The notes below the pieces were generated by a model. That model was not told where the DNA came from. It saw nothing but the letters and a program-made list of their open reading frames with translations, and did no database searches. Below are positions 8,512 through 16,252 of a stretch of 64,000 nt of DNA, piece after piece (the first letter of the stretch is position 1; every line of letters begins with the position of its first letter). Source of the DNA: UBA1535 sp964371035. Its GTDB lineage: Bacteria; Bacillota; Clostridia; Tissierellales; Sedimentibacteraceae. The DNA lies in the NCBI GenBank assembly GCA_964371035.1, contig CAYJLG010000009.1, positions 1 through 64,000 of the forward strand. Reading direction: 5' to 3'. The translations under genes were made by a program, and so were the position numbers.

Positions 8512-9642
8512 ATGATAATACAGAACTTCACAAAAATTTTAGAAGAGAATTTGAAGATTGGATTCTATACGGGTGTGCCTGATTCTTTATTAAAAGCTTT
8601 ATGTGACTACCTAATAAATACATATGATGTATCAGATAAGCACATGATAGCAGCTAATGAAGGAAATGCGGTAGCATTAGCTTCAGGATACCATTTGGCT
8701 ACAAATAAAACAGCGTGTGTATATTTACAAAACAGTGGTATTGGAAACATTGTAAACCCTGTAGCTTCTCTTACATCTGGCGATGTATATGGAATAGGGT
8801 GTGTATATGTAATAGGGTGGAGAGGTGAACCAAATGTGCACGATGAACCTCAGCACGTATTTCAAGGCAAGAAAACATTAGAACTTATAGAAGCACTTGA
8901 TATCGAATATACAATAATAGATGAAAAGTATTCTGAAGACGATTTAAAAGAAGTAGCAATCAGATACTCTGAATTAATTAATAGTGGCAAGAGCGTTGCT
9001 TTTGTAATTAAAAAAGGCGGATTGACTTATGACGAAAAAGTAAGCTATTCAAATGATAATAAAGTTAAAAGAGAAGAAATTATTGAAAAAATAATAGAAA
9101 AATATGGTGATGATATATTTGTATCTACAACAGGAAAAACTTCACGAGAATTATTTGAAATAAGGGAAAAGTTAAATCAATCGCATAGTAAAGATTTTTT
9201 GACAGTGGGTTCTATGGGTCATAGTTCTTCAATAGCATTAGGTATAGCATTAAACAAACCTAACAAAAGAGTATGGTGTATAGATGGAGATGGTGCAGTA
9301 CTTATGCACATGGGTTCTATGGCAGTAGCAGGCACACAAAATGTTTCTAATTTAGTACATGTATTAATAAACAATGCATCGCACGAATCTGTAGGCGGAC
9401 AGCCTACCGTTAGCGATAAAATTGATTTTGTAAATATAGCTAAAGCATGTGGTTATGCATATGCTAAATGTGCTGAAAGTTTAGATGAGTTAGAAAAAAT
9501 ATTGTGTGAAATTAAAAATATAAATCAAACTGTATTTATCGAAGTGAGATCTGCTATAGGATCAAGAAAAGATCTAGGCAGACCAACAAGCACACCTGCT
9601 CAAAACAAGATAGCGTTTATGAAAGAATTAGAAATACAATAA
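8512..9642 (+). CDS. aepY: Phosphonopyruvate decarboxylase
   Basis: A 376-aa thiamine-diphosphate enzyme, the normal length for Ppd/AepY. Residues 1-170 form the Pyr domain with the conserved glutamate in AANEGNAVALASG (Glu50), and residues 180-376 the PP domain with the ThDP/Mg motif IDGDG (257-261) running to NN (287-288). ASHESVGGQPT (289-299) is typical of the phosphonopyruvate and sulfopyruvate decarboxylases. It would convert phosphonopyruvate to phosphonoacetaldehyde and CO2, which pulls the unfavourable PEP mutase equilibrium forward. GGAGG precedes the ATG. PEP mutase follows after 41 bp, so the substrate assignment to phosphonopyruvate is firm. Confidence 0.92.
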   Translation: MIIQNFTKILEENLKIGFYTGVPDSLLKALCDYLINTYDVSDKHMIAANEGNAVALASGYHLATNKTACVYLQNSGIGNIVNPVASLTSGDVYGIGCVYVIGWRGEPNVHDEPQHVFQGKKTLELIEALDIEYTIIDEKYSEDDLKEVAIRYSELINSGKSVAFVIKKGGLTYDEKVSYSNDNKVKREEIIEKIIEKYGDDIFVSTTGKTSRELFEIREKLNQSHSKDFLTVGSMGHSSSIALGIALNKPNKRVWCIDGDGAVLMHMGSMAVAGTQNVSNLVHVLINNASHESVGGQPTVSDKIDFVNIAKACGYAYAKCAESLDELEKILCEIKNINQTVFIEVRSAIGSRKDLGRPTSTPAQNKIAFMKELEIQ

Positions 9643-9683
9643 GCTGATAAATAATTTAAAATAATAAAAGTGAGGTAAGTAAA

Positions 9684-10994
9684 ATGTCTAATGAAATGAA
9701 AAAGGTATATATGTGTTTTGGAACAGACTTAATCCATGGTGGACATATAGATATAATAAAAAAAGCAGCAGAATTAGGAAATCTAACAGTAGGAGTGTTA
9801 TCGGATAAAGCAGTTGCTAGCTTTAAGAGATTTCCAATGCTAAATTATGCTGAAAGAGTAAAACTTATAGAGGGAATAAAGGGAGTAGAGAATGTAGTTT
9901 CGCAAGAAACTCTTAGTTACGCAGAGAATATTAATAATCTTAAACCTGATTTTGTAGTACATGGGGATGACTGGAAAGTAGGAATCCAAAAACCAATAAG
10001 AGAAGAAGTAATAGAGTGCTTAAAAACTTATGGTGGAGAATTGGTAGAATTTCCATATGCAAAAAACGAAGAGTATGACAAATTAGAAGCTGCACAAAGA
10101 AGAGAATTATCTATTCCTGATATTAGAAGAGGTAGATTAAAAAAATTACTGGAAATGAAATCATTAGTAACTGTTATTGAAGCTCATAGTGGAATTACAG
10201 GATTAATAGCAGAAAAGACTACAGTGTTAAAAGATGGAAAGACTCATCAATTTGACGCTATGTGGTGTTCAAGTTTATGTGATTCTACATCAAAAGGCAA
10301 ACCTGATATAGAACTACTTGATATGTCTTCAAGATTAAGAACCGTAGATGAAATAATGGATGTAACAACGAAGCCAATAATAATAGATGCTGATACAGGT
10401 GGAAAAACAGAACACTTTGTGTACAACATAAAAACACTTGAAAGAATGGGTGTGTCTGCTGTAATAATAGAAGATAAAGTAGGATTAAAGAAAAATTCTT
10501 TGTTTGGAACAGATGTAGAGCAAATGCAAGATACTATAGAAAATTTCTGTCATAAGATTTCTGCAGGAAAAGCTGCATTAAAAACAACAGATTTTTATCT
10601 AATATCAAGAATCGAAAGTTTGATCTTGGAGCAAGGTATGGAAGATGCACTGAATAGAGCGTTTGCATATGTAGAAGCAGGTGCAGACGGTATAATGATA
10701 CATTCAAGAAAAAAAGATCCGAGCGAAATATTTGAATTTTGTGAAAAGTTTAGAGCTAAAAACACGACAACTCCGTTAGTAGTTGTGCCAACAGCATTTA
10801 ATTCTGTTACGGAAAAAGAATTTGAAGAGCGTGGAGTAAATATAGTAATATATGCAAATCAACTTACAAGAAGCGGATTTCCAGCAATGCAAAACATAGC
10901 AAAAACCATACTAGAAACTGGACGTGCTAAAGAAGCAGATGATATGTGTATGTCAATAAAAGATATTATTACTTTAATACCTGAAGAATATTGA
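9684..10994 (+). CDS. aepX: Cytidylyltransferase-like domain fused to phosphoenolpyruvate mutase
   Basis: A 436-aa two-domain protein. Residues 5-140 are a TagD/GCT-type nucleotidyltransferase with the HxGH motif as HGGH (18-21) and VHGDDW (92-97); the RTxGISTT loop of TagD is not conserved (LSIPDIRRG instead). Residues 155-436 are PEP mutase of the isocitrate-lyase superfamily, with DADTGG (235-240) and the diagnostic EDK-x5-NS motif as EDKVGLKKNS (263-272), which separates PEP mutase from C-C lyases. It should isomerise PEP to phosphonopyruvate, the entry to nearly all C-P natural products. The N-terminal domain suggests a second role in CTP-dependent activation. RBS GAGGT; its neighbours are decarboxylase and reductase genes. 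Confidence 0.92.
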   Translation: MSNEMKKVYMCFGTDLIHGGHIDIIKKAAELGNLTVGVLSDKAVASFKRFPMLNYAERVKLIEGIKGVENVVSQETLSYAENINNLKPDFVVHGDDWKVGIQKPIREEVIECLKTYGGELVEFPYAKNEEYDKLEAAQRRELSIPDIRRGRLKKLLEMKSLVTVIEAHSGITGLIAEKTTVLKDGKTHQFDAMWCSSLCDSTSKGKPDIELLDMSSRLRTVDEIMDVTTKPIIIDADTGGKTEHFVYNIKTLERMGVSAVIIEDKVGLKKNSLFGTDVEQMQDTIENFCHKISAGKAALKTTDFYLISRIESLILEQGMEDALNRAFAYVEAGADGIMIHSRKKDPSEIFEFCEKFRAKNTTTPLVVVPTAFNSVTEKEFEERGVNIVIYANQLTRSGFPAMQNIAKTILETGRAKEADDMCMSIKDIITLIPEEY

Positions 10995-11024
10995 TATTAA
11001 AGAAAAAAGGAGTATCTCATAAAT

Positions 11025-12863
11025 ATGAAGGCTATAATATTGAATTCCGGAATGGGAAACAGAATGGGAGAACTTACAAGTTCACGACATAAAGCAATGG
11101 TGAAGCTTAAAAATGGTGAAACAGTGTATGAAAGACAGATAAGAATACTAAAGGAATGTGGAATAAAAGAATTCATAATTACAGTTGGGGCATTCAAAGA
11201 GCAGCTTATGCAAGTAACTAAGAGAAAAGAGTTTGAAGGATTAACATTTGCATTTGTAGAAAATCCAGTATATGATAAAACAAACTATATTTACTCAATG
11301 CATCTTGCAAAAGAATACATAACAGGTGACTGCTTGCTGTTACATGGTGATTTGGTGTTTAATAAATCATATGCAAAAAAGGTGATAGAATCGCCTGTTC
11401 TTAACTTAGGAAGCGTAAATACAAAGCTCAAACTACCAGATAAAGATTTTAAGGCTCACATAGAAGATGGAAAAATAAAAAAAGTAGCGATAGATATTTT
11501 CCATGAAGGGTGTTATGCATTTCAACCTTTTTATAAACTATCAAGCGATGCAATGAAATTATGGATGAACGAAATAGCAAAATTTTGTAATGATGATAAT
11601 ACAAAAGTTTATGCTGAAAATGCTTTGAATTTAAAACTAGATAAAATATGTTTAGAAGCTTTTTCATATGAACATGATTATGTTGAAGAGATAGACACGT
11701 TAGAAGATCTAGAAAGAGTTAGTGAAGGCATAAGATTTTTTGATTATAAGGAACAATTAATCTATGAAGATGATTTTTCAAAAAATAAAATATTTGAATT
11801 TTTAGATAAAAATAAATTAACAAACCCTCTAATCGTATGTGGTAAAAACACAGGGAAGTTGGAATTGTCTTTAAATTTAAAAACTCATATGCCAAATTCG
11901 ATAGTTTTTAGTGATTACAGCTCTAATCCTAAGTATGAAGAAGTGATAAACGGAGCAAGTGTATTTAAGGAAAATAGTTGTGACTGCTTGATAGCTATCG
12001 GCGGAGGAAGTGCGATAGATGTATCTAAGTCAATTAAGGCTTATTTATCAGCACCGTCATCCGAAGATTTTTTAAGTGGAAATATAGAATTTTCGCCTCT
12101 AAAGATTATTGCTATACCAACAACCGCAGGAACAGGAAGCGAGTCTACTAAGTTTGCAGTATTGTATGTGAATGATGAAAAAATGTCTATAGAACATGAC
12201 AGCTTATTGCCAGATATGGCTTGTTTAGTGCCTGAGTTGATAGAAAATTTGCCTGATTATCATAAGAAAAGCTCTATGATGGATGCACTGGCACAGTGTA
12301 TAGAGTCGATATGGGCAAAAGGAGCTAAAGAAGCTTCGAAAGAATATGCTACCAAAGGATTGAAATATATTGTTGACAATATGGAATCATATATCACAGG
12401 CGATTTATCTAAGAATAATATTATTCTCAAAGCTGCAAACTTGAGCGGTAAGGCGATAAATATATCCAAAACTACGGCTGCGCACGCAATGAGTTACAAA
12501 CTAAGTTCGATGTTTGGTATTTCTCATGGACATGCGGTGGCTCTTTGTTTGCCTTATGTGATGAAGTTGATGGGAGAAAAGGTAGAATCGGAAGAAGATA
12601 CTGTGAAAAAGTCATTGCAAGAAAATGTTAATATTATTTGCGAGGTTTTTGGTGAAAAAAGCATGTATGGAGTTGCGGACAGGATAATAGATTGTACTAA
12701 GCGCCTTGGGCTATATGCTCCAGAAGTGGAAAATATTGAGCAAGTACATTTATTATCAAAATCAGTGAATACTCAGCGATTGAAGAATAATCCTATTGAT
12801 ATAAGTGCGAGTGAAATTGAGCAGCTTTATGGATGGGTTTTGAATTTGAAGCAGACAAAATAA
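11025..12863 (+). CDS. LicC/PntC-like cytidylyltransferase fused to iron-dependent phosphonoacetaldehyde reductase
   Basis: A 612-aa two-domain protein. Residues 1-235 are a sugar-nucleotidyltransferase fold like LicC: LNSGMGNRMGELT (6-18), Lys23 and the metal-binding HGDLVF (108-113). Residues 245-612 are an iron-containing alcohol dehydrogenase: GGGSAIDVSK (326-335), PTTAGTGSE (365-373), and metal ligands Asp420, Gln424 (often His in the wider family), His487 and a His in SHGHAVAL (500-507). Beside PepM and Ppd, the reductase part should make 2-hydroxyethylphosphonate from phosphonoacetaldehyde, and the LicC part would attach CMP to it. This parallels the known PntC-aminotransferase fusion that handles 2-aminoethylphosphonate. 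AAGGAG lies 12 bases before the ATG, a rather long spacing. Confidence 0.88.
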   Translation: MKAIILNSGMGNRMGELTSSRHKAMVKLKNGETVYERQIRILKECGIKEFIITVGAFKEQLMQVTKRKEFEGLTFAFVENPVYDKTNYIYSMHLAKEYITGDCLLLHGDLVFNKSYAKKVIESPVLNLGSVNTKLKLPDKDFKAHIEDGKIKKVAIDIFHEGCYAFQPFYKLSSDAMKLWMNEIAKFCNDDNTKVYAENALNLKLDKICLEAFSYEHDYVEEIDTLEDLERVSEGIRFFDYKEQLIYEDDFSKNKIFEFLDKNKLTNPLIVCGKNTGKLELSLNLKTHMPNSIVFSDYSSNPKYEEVINGASVFKENSCDCLIAIGGGSAIDVSKSIKAYLSAPSSEDFLSGNIEFSPLKIIAIPTTAGTGSESTKFAVLYVNDEKMSIEHDSLLPDMACLVPELIENLPDYHKKSSMMDALAQCIESIWAKGAKEASKEYATKGLKYIVDNMESYITGDLSKNNIILKAANLSGKAINISKTTAAHAMSYKLSSMFGISHGHAVALCLPYVMKLMGEKVESEEDTVKKSLQENVNIICEVFGEKSMYGVADRIIDCTKRLGLYAPEVENIEQVHLLSKSVNTQRLKNNPIDISASEIEQLYGWVLNLKQTK

Positions 12864-12879
12864 ATTACAGCAGTGTCAA

Positions 12880-13015
12880 ATATTATACCAATGAAGATTA
12901 TGAAAAAGCTATTGAATGGGCAAAAGATGGCGGTGTAAGGAAATTGGGACTGGAGATTTAGTTTGTAGCAGGAAGAACTATTAAAGTTTACAACAAATGT
13001 GATTTTACTAAATAG
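12880..13015 (+). pseudogene. Decayed GNAT N-acetyltransferase fragment
   Basis: In one frame, bases about 12880-12958 read YYTNEDYEKAIEWAKDGG then VRKLGLEI. An in-frame TAG follows at 12959-12961, then FVAGRTIKVYNKCDFTK and TAG at 13013-13015. This is the acetyl-CoA-binding end of a GNAT enzyme (family pattern: A-x-x-x-G-V-x-x-L-x-L-x-V, then a-x-N-x-R-A-I-x-L-Y-x-K-C-G-F). There is a stop in place of the usual residue and the GF is changed to DF. No start or N-terminal half is present. A 29-codon frame (13016-13102) continues after it but is not recognisable. Confidence 0.6.
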
Positions 13016-13172
13016 ATGCAAATACAAGAATTCAACGATTACTGTGATACGATAGACGGAACAGGTGATAGAGGTCGTTTGTATGCATGGAATCATTTGA
13101 TATGAATTGCTAGATAAATATGTAATTGCCGAAATTTGTCGAACGAAAGTTCGAATTTTATGAAAAAATTGA

Positions 13173-13201
13173 TTGAAAAGCTGATGATTTAGTGGTATAA
13201 T
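13173..13201 (+). promoter_or_regulatory. Promoter of the type I toxin mRNA
   Basis: TTGAAA (13173-13178), a 17-base spacer and TATAAT (13196-13201), with TGG just ahead of the -10 as an extended -10. The start site would fall near 13208, about 52 bases upstream of the toxin ATG. Confidence 0.8.
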
Positions 13202-13259
13202 GAGTGTAAGGAATTATTATACGAACAGCGGTACGCTTCCGTAAAAGGGAGGTGGTAGG

Positions 13260-13349
13260 ATGGTTACATATGAGGCACTTAGGTGCATGTTCGCATTTGC
13301 GACATTAATATTAGCTATCATCACCTTGTCTAACGACAAGCGTAAATGA
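13260..13349 (+). CDS. 29-aa hydrophobic type I toxin (holin-like toxin family)
   Basis: A 29-residue peptide starting MVTYEALRCMFAFATLILA and ending in a charged tail (NDKRK). It has one membrane helix (about residues 4-24). Short peptides opening MxTYEAL with one helix are the putative holin-like toxins of Firmicute type I toxin-antitoxin loci. A very strong ribosome site (GGGAGGTGG, 13248-13256) lies just ahead of the ATG. The full locus is present: a sigma-A promoter upstream, a convergent antisense promoter downstream (13586-13614) and a shared hairpin (13496-13533). The toxin would act by inserting in the cytoplasmic membrane. The gene is easily missed because of its size. Confidence 0.8.
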   Translation: MVTYEALRCMFAFATLILAIITLSNDKRK

Positions 13350-13489
13350 TTTTTATGCATAATTGAGGTTGACAGGAATATTCGCAGTAGTGAGTAACAA
13401 ATCTTTGAACTCGTTTCACTTATAAAGATTTGGCTCTCGTTGCGTTTAGCCTACCATCCATTTTCTATGGGAAAATGGGGTTAGGGCAT

Positions 13490-13579
13490 AAAAAAAATCA
13501 ACCGCATATAGTTTTCCGACTTGACGGTTGATTTTAACACAACACGGAGGCTACCATTTGTATAGTAGTTCCTTTTTCT
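13490..13579 (-). ncRNA. Antisense RNA antitoxin of the type I system (ends approximate)
   Basis: A perfect - strand promoter (13586-13614) would start a transcript near 13579. It would end at the hairpin AATCAACCG/CGGTTGATT (13496-13533), followed on the - strand by eight T (13490-13497). The RNA, about 90 nt, is complementary to the 3' end of the toxin mRNA, the layout known for txpA/ratA-type and holin-like toxin loci. It should block translation of the toxin mRNA or target it to RNase III. The ends are inferred from promoter and terminator positions. Confidence 0.7.
13496..13533. terminator. Shared hairpin terminator between toxin mRNA and antisense RNA
   Basis: AATCAACCG (13496-13504) pairs with CGGTTGATT (13525-13533). 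The - strand has T8 after it (good terminator for the antisense RNA); the + strand has only T4 (13532-13535), so toxin mRNA may read further. Confidence 0.75.
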
Positions 13580-13585
13580 AAATTA

Positions 13586-13614
13586 ATTGTAACATGAATA
13601 AGAGCTGATGTCAA
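13586..13614 (-). promoter_or_regulatory. Promoter of the antisense antitoxin RNA
   Basis: On the - strand TTGACA (13614-13609), exactly 17 bases, and TACAAT (13591-13586). This is closer to consensus at the -35 than the toxin promoter, as expected when antitoxin RNA must be in excess. Confidence 0.8.
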
Positions 13615-13627
13615 TAAATAGTTGTTT

Positions 13628-13652
13628 GTAGGGTGTGGTCTTGACCACATCG
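13628..13652. repeat. Short palindromic interspersed repeat, copy 1
   Basis: GTAGGG, then TGTGGTC-TT-GACCACA (a 7-bp inverted repeat, 13634-13649), then TCG. The same plan recurs at 24321, 25860, 40157 and 40221. Confidence 0.65.
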
Positions 13653-13684
13653 AAAAGACAAATAAATATATTTATATACAATTT

Positions 13685-13724
13685 TCGCCATCGCTCTAGA
13701 AATTAGAACGATGGCGATTTTTTT
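13685..13724. terminator. Bidirectional terminator
   Basis: TCGCCATCG (13685-13693) pairs with CGATGGCGA (13709-13717), with further pairing inside. T7 follows on the + strand and AAAATTGT-type sequence on the - strand. It sits between the toxin locus and the convergent tspO gene and can stop both. Confidence 0.75.
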
Positions 13725-13742
13725 AAGTGTTATTCACTATCG

Positions 13743-14213
13743 TTAATTTAATAATGCGATCCCTAAGTTTAAGTATGTTGCAAATACTATCCAAGCTAAA
13801 TATGGAATCATAAGGTTAAATGCTGTTTTGGAAATTGGTTTCATACTTTTCATAGTAAGTATTATCAAAAATCCTAAAAATATTATCCATGCTAATGCTA
13901 AATAATACTGTGCCATATTAAAGAATATCAAAGTCCAAAGAAAATTAACCGCCAGTTGTACAGCATAAAGTTTAAGAGCTTTATCTCTTTCTTTTCCTTT
14001 TGTTTCAGAAGCATAGATCAAATAAGATGCAACTCCCATACAAGTATAAAATACTATCCAAGCTGGAGCAAATAACCAAGCGGGTGGAGCTAGAGGAGGT
14101 TTGTTAAAAGTTGCAAATATTTTAACCTCTTCTAAAGACAGAAATGCTGCAAGTTGTCCAACAAGCAACGGAATTAATACACAAATGCTCAATATTTTCC
14201 AATTTACTTTCAT
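13743..14213 (-). CDS. tspO: TspO/MBR-family tryptophan-rich sensory protein
   Basis: A 156-aa protein with five membrane helices, the family length. Conserved pieces are visible: NKPPLAPPAWLFAPAW (37-52), WIVFYTCMGVASYLIY, QLAVNFLWTLIFF and PYLAWIVFATYLN near the end. TspO proteins bind porphyrins and related ligands; the role in Firmicutes is unsettled. GAGGTG precedes the ATG. It stands alone on the - strand between the toxin locus and a secreted peptidase-like gene, with a terminator at 13685-13724. No regulatory site was recognised. Confidence 0.9.
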   Translation of the reverse strand: MKVNWKILSICVLIPLLVGQLAAFLSLEEVKIFATFNKPPLAPPAWLFAPAWIVFYTCMGVASYLIYASETKGKERDKALKLYAVQLAVNFLWTLIFFNMAQYYLALAWIIFLGFLIILTMKSMKPISKTAFNLMIPYLAWIVFATYLNLGIALLN

Positions 14214-14498
14214 AAGTTCACCTCATAATTTTAATTTGATTTTAATCGAGTATACGGACTCAACTCATTATGAATACTAACTTCTTCGTTACCACAAAGA
14301 AGTTTTTAAATACATTGATATTATATACCCCCCCTTTCTTGCCTACCATCAAACTACTCCTCAATTGCCCCCAAAATCTTACTAATCATAAACTGTCTTT
14401 GCTGTTATATTATAAAAGTCAAGCTTTCTGGCAAACGCTTACCTATATTTATTATATCATCTTTTATAAAAGTTTTCAATATTATTAGTAAAATTTTT

Positions 14499-16106
14499 TT
14501 AGTAAGCATCAAAATTACCATAATATTCTGCTTTTAGTTTTAGCGGAGTAAAATGTTGTAGTTCTATTAACGATTTTGACCAGATTTTCACTCCATCTGT
14601 CGATCCATCCATAGTTGACTCTAATGTTTGGATACCTATTATTTGGCCGTTATTTTTATTGTATCCACCAAAAACGACTACATGTTTTCCTCTTTTGTTG
14701 CAGATTTCTCCTGGCAAAATATCGTTGTAAGTGATCACATCAAAGTAATCTGGGATTAGGTATGTACCTAATTTATATTTGAAATTATATATTCGACTAA
14801 TATATCCGCTACAATCAACTCCTGCAGAGTATCCGTTTACTGTCGTGGTATTGATGTCGCCTGCTGTATATCCTTCGTCGAGTTTTCTTAGAAAGGTATT
14901 CATATCATCAAAGCCACCCCACTTGTATGGAATTCCTGTGACGATACCACTTTCTGAATTTTCATCTAAATGTCGTGGAGGCAAAGAATCAGCATTAGTA
15001 GGTGATACATGTTTGTCATAATCAAATTCCCAGCTCCAATCATACATGATACCTGCAGACATAAGTGCTGTTTCGGCAATGGATTTCCTATCTTGGTAGT
15101 CGATTGATGATTCATCGGAGTTTTCTATTGCGTCTAAATACATATTGTGATCGATTCTTGTCCTATCGTAGTCTGTAAAAACAAGCTGATAGATATCTAT
15201 GCTATTTTTATTGCAAACTAATTGATATACTTTGCCATCATCTGTAGAATAGACAAATTTATTAGGCACAAACTCATAGCTTATAGTTTCTTCTAACAGT
15301 GCCATTTCTACTTTTTCACCATCTACATATTTTCCAATTCTGATTTCAACATACATTTGCGAACCAAACAAAGCATCTTCTTCGTAAAACAAGATTTCTC
15401 TATCGTTTAATATTTTTAGTGGATAAGTAAGCCCTGCTTGGTAGTTATAGTTAATCTCTATAATGTCATCATTGTAGTCAAATGATTGTTTTAGATTGTT
15501 GTTGGTTTCACTACTGAAATACTTGACGTTTGAAGTATTAGTATGAATTTTAGTATTATCATCAGATGTCACTACTTCATAAGTAGAATAGTCATAGATG
15601 TCTTTTAACATAACTTTTCCATCGATAGAGCGAGAAAGCAGCTTTCTTTTTATTTCTGAATCATTTTCGTATTGGAGATTTTGCGTATATAAAATATTGC
15701 CCATATCGTCGATTGTCAATATTTTATAGCCATAAGTTAGTAGTGAGATTGTATTTTGATTAGAGATTTCAATATCATAATATCTATGCTCTGGCGGTAG
15801 TGGTATAGTTTTAATATAATTTGAATTTAAGTTAAAAACTTTTATCTCTTTTTTGACATCGTCTAATAGATATACTGTGTCGTTTAGCACAGCAAAACTT
15901 TCAGGCCCTTTTGTTTCAAAATCTTCTGCATCTTCACCATATGCGTATTGATTTTCGTCGTCTCCGACAGGGACTGATAATACTATGTGATTTTTGGCTA
16001 GCGGCATTGTATTTTCTTGTGCTAATGCAGTAATGTTTGGAGCAACTGTTAGGACTAAAACAAACAATAAAACGATTAATTTATCTAATTTTGATTGATA
16101 TATCAT
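14499..16106 (-). CDS. Secreted protein with beta-propeller-like N-terminus and NlpC/P60-like cysteine peptidase C-terminus
   Basis: A 535-aa protein with a signal peptide (residues 1-29, ending near ITALAQE). The middle region (about 50-310) has repeated strands such as AVLNDTVYLLDDVKKEIKVF, suggesting a propeller or NHL-type fold. The C-terminus carries YKWGG, then GVDCSGYISRIY with a presumed catalytic Cys, and RGKHVVVFGGY with a presumed catalytic His. That is the layout of NlpC/P60 or CHAP-type cell-wall hydrolases. It may cut peptidoglycan peptides outside the cell. RBS AGAGGTG is well placed. The 285 bases downstream, before tspO, show no gene: only a run of seven C and a small hairpin (14281-14310). 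Confidence 0.7.
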   Translation of the reverse strand: MIYQSKLDKLIVLLFVLVLTVAPNITALAQENTMPLAKNHIVLSVPVGDDENQYAYGEDAEDFETKGPESFAVLNDTVYLLDDVKKEIKVFNLNSNYIKTIPLPPEHRYYDIEISNQNTISLLTYGYKILTIDDMGNILYTQNLQYENDSEIKRKLLSRSIDGKVMLKDIYDYSTYEVVTSDDNTKIHTNTSNVKYFSSETNNNLKQSFDYNDDIIEINYNYQAGLTYPLKILNDREILFYEEDALFGSQMYVEIRIGKYVDGEKVEMALLEETISYEFVPNKFVYSTDDGKVYQLVCNKNSIDIYQLVFTDYDRTRIDHNMYLDAIENSDESSIDYQDRKSIAETALMSAGIMYDWSWEFDYDKHVSPTNADSLPPRHLDENSESGIVTGIPYKWGGFDDMNTFLRKLDEGYTAGDINTTTVNGYSAGVDCSGYISRIYNFKYKLGTYLIPDYFDVITYNDILPGEICNKRGKHVVVFGGYNKNNGQIIGIQTLESTMDGSTDGVKIWSKSLIELQHFTPLKLKAEYYGNFDAY

Positions 16107-16252
16107 AAAGCACCTCTAGTGCGATTTAAATATGTTTCTCATCGCTAAATCTATAGTTAATCATATCATTTTTTTGTGAAAAAATCAAGAATATCAAAAA
16201 AATGAAATCATACGTGATAGCGTATTTGTCCCACTGCTACACTTTAATTTGA

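Noticed and set aside
12827..13096. 89-aa - strand open frame rich in Phe and Ile
   Set aside because: Lies opposite the GNAT relic and has no start signal; it looks like a shadow of degraded coding sequence.
13016..13105. 29-codon + strand frame after the GNAT relic
   Set aside because: In frame with the relic, without a ribosome site or recognisable family; probably part of the same decay.
13140..13153. CGAAC-GAAA-GTTCG hairpin upstream of the toxin promoter
   Set aside because: Only five base pairs and a poor T-run; could be a weak terminator but evidence is too thin to list as a feature.
14258..14400. Small - strand frame (about 29 codons, MVGKKGG start) with GAGGAG upstream
   Set aside because: It runs through a stretch of seven G and the tspO leader, has no membrane helix and no antisense partner, so a second small toxin is not supported.
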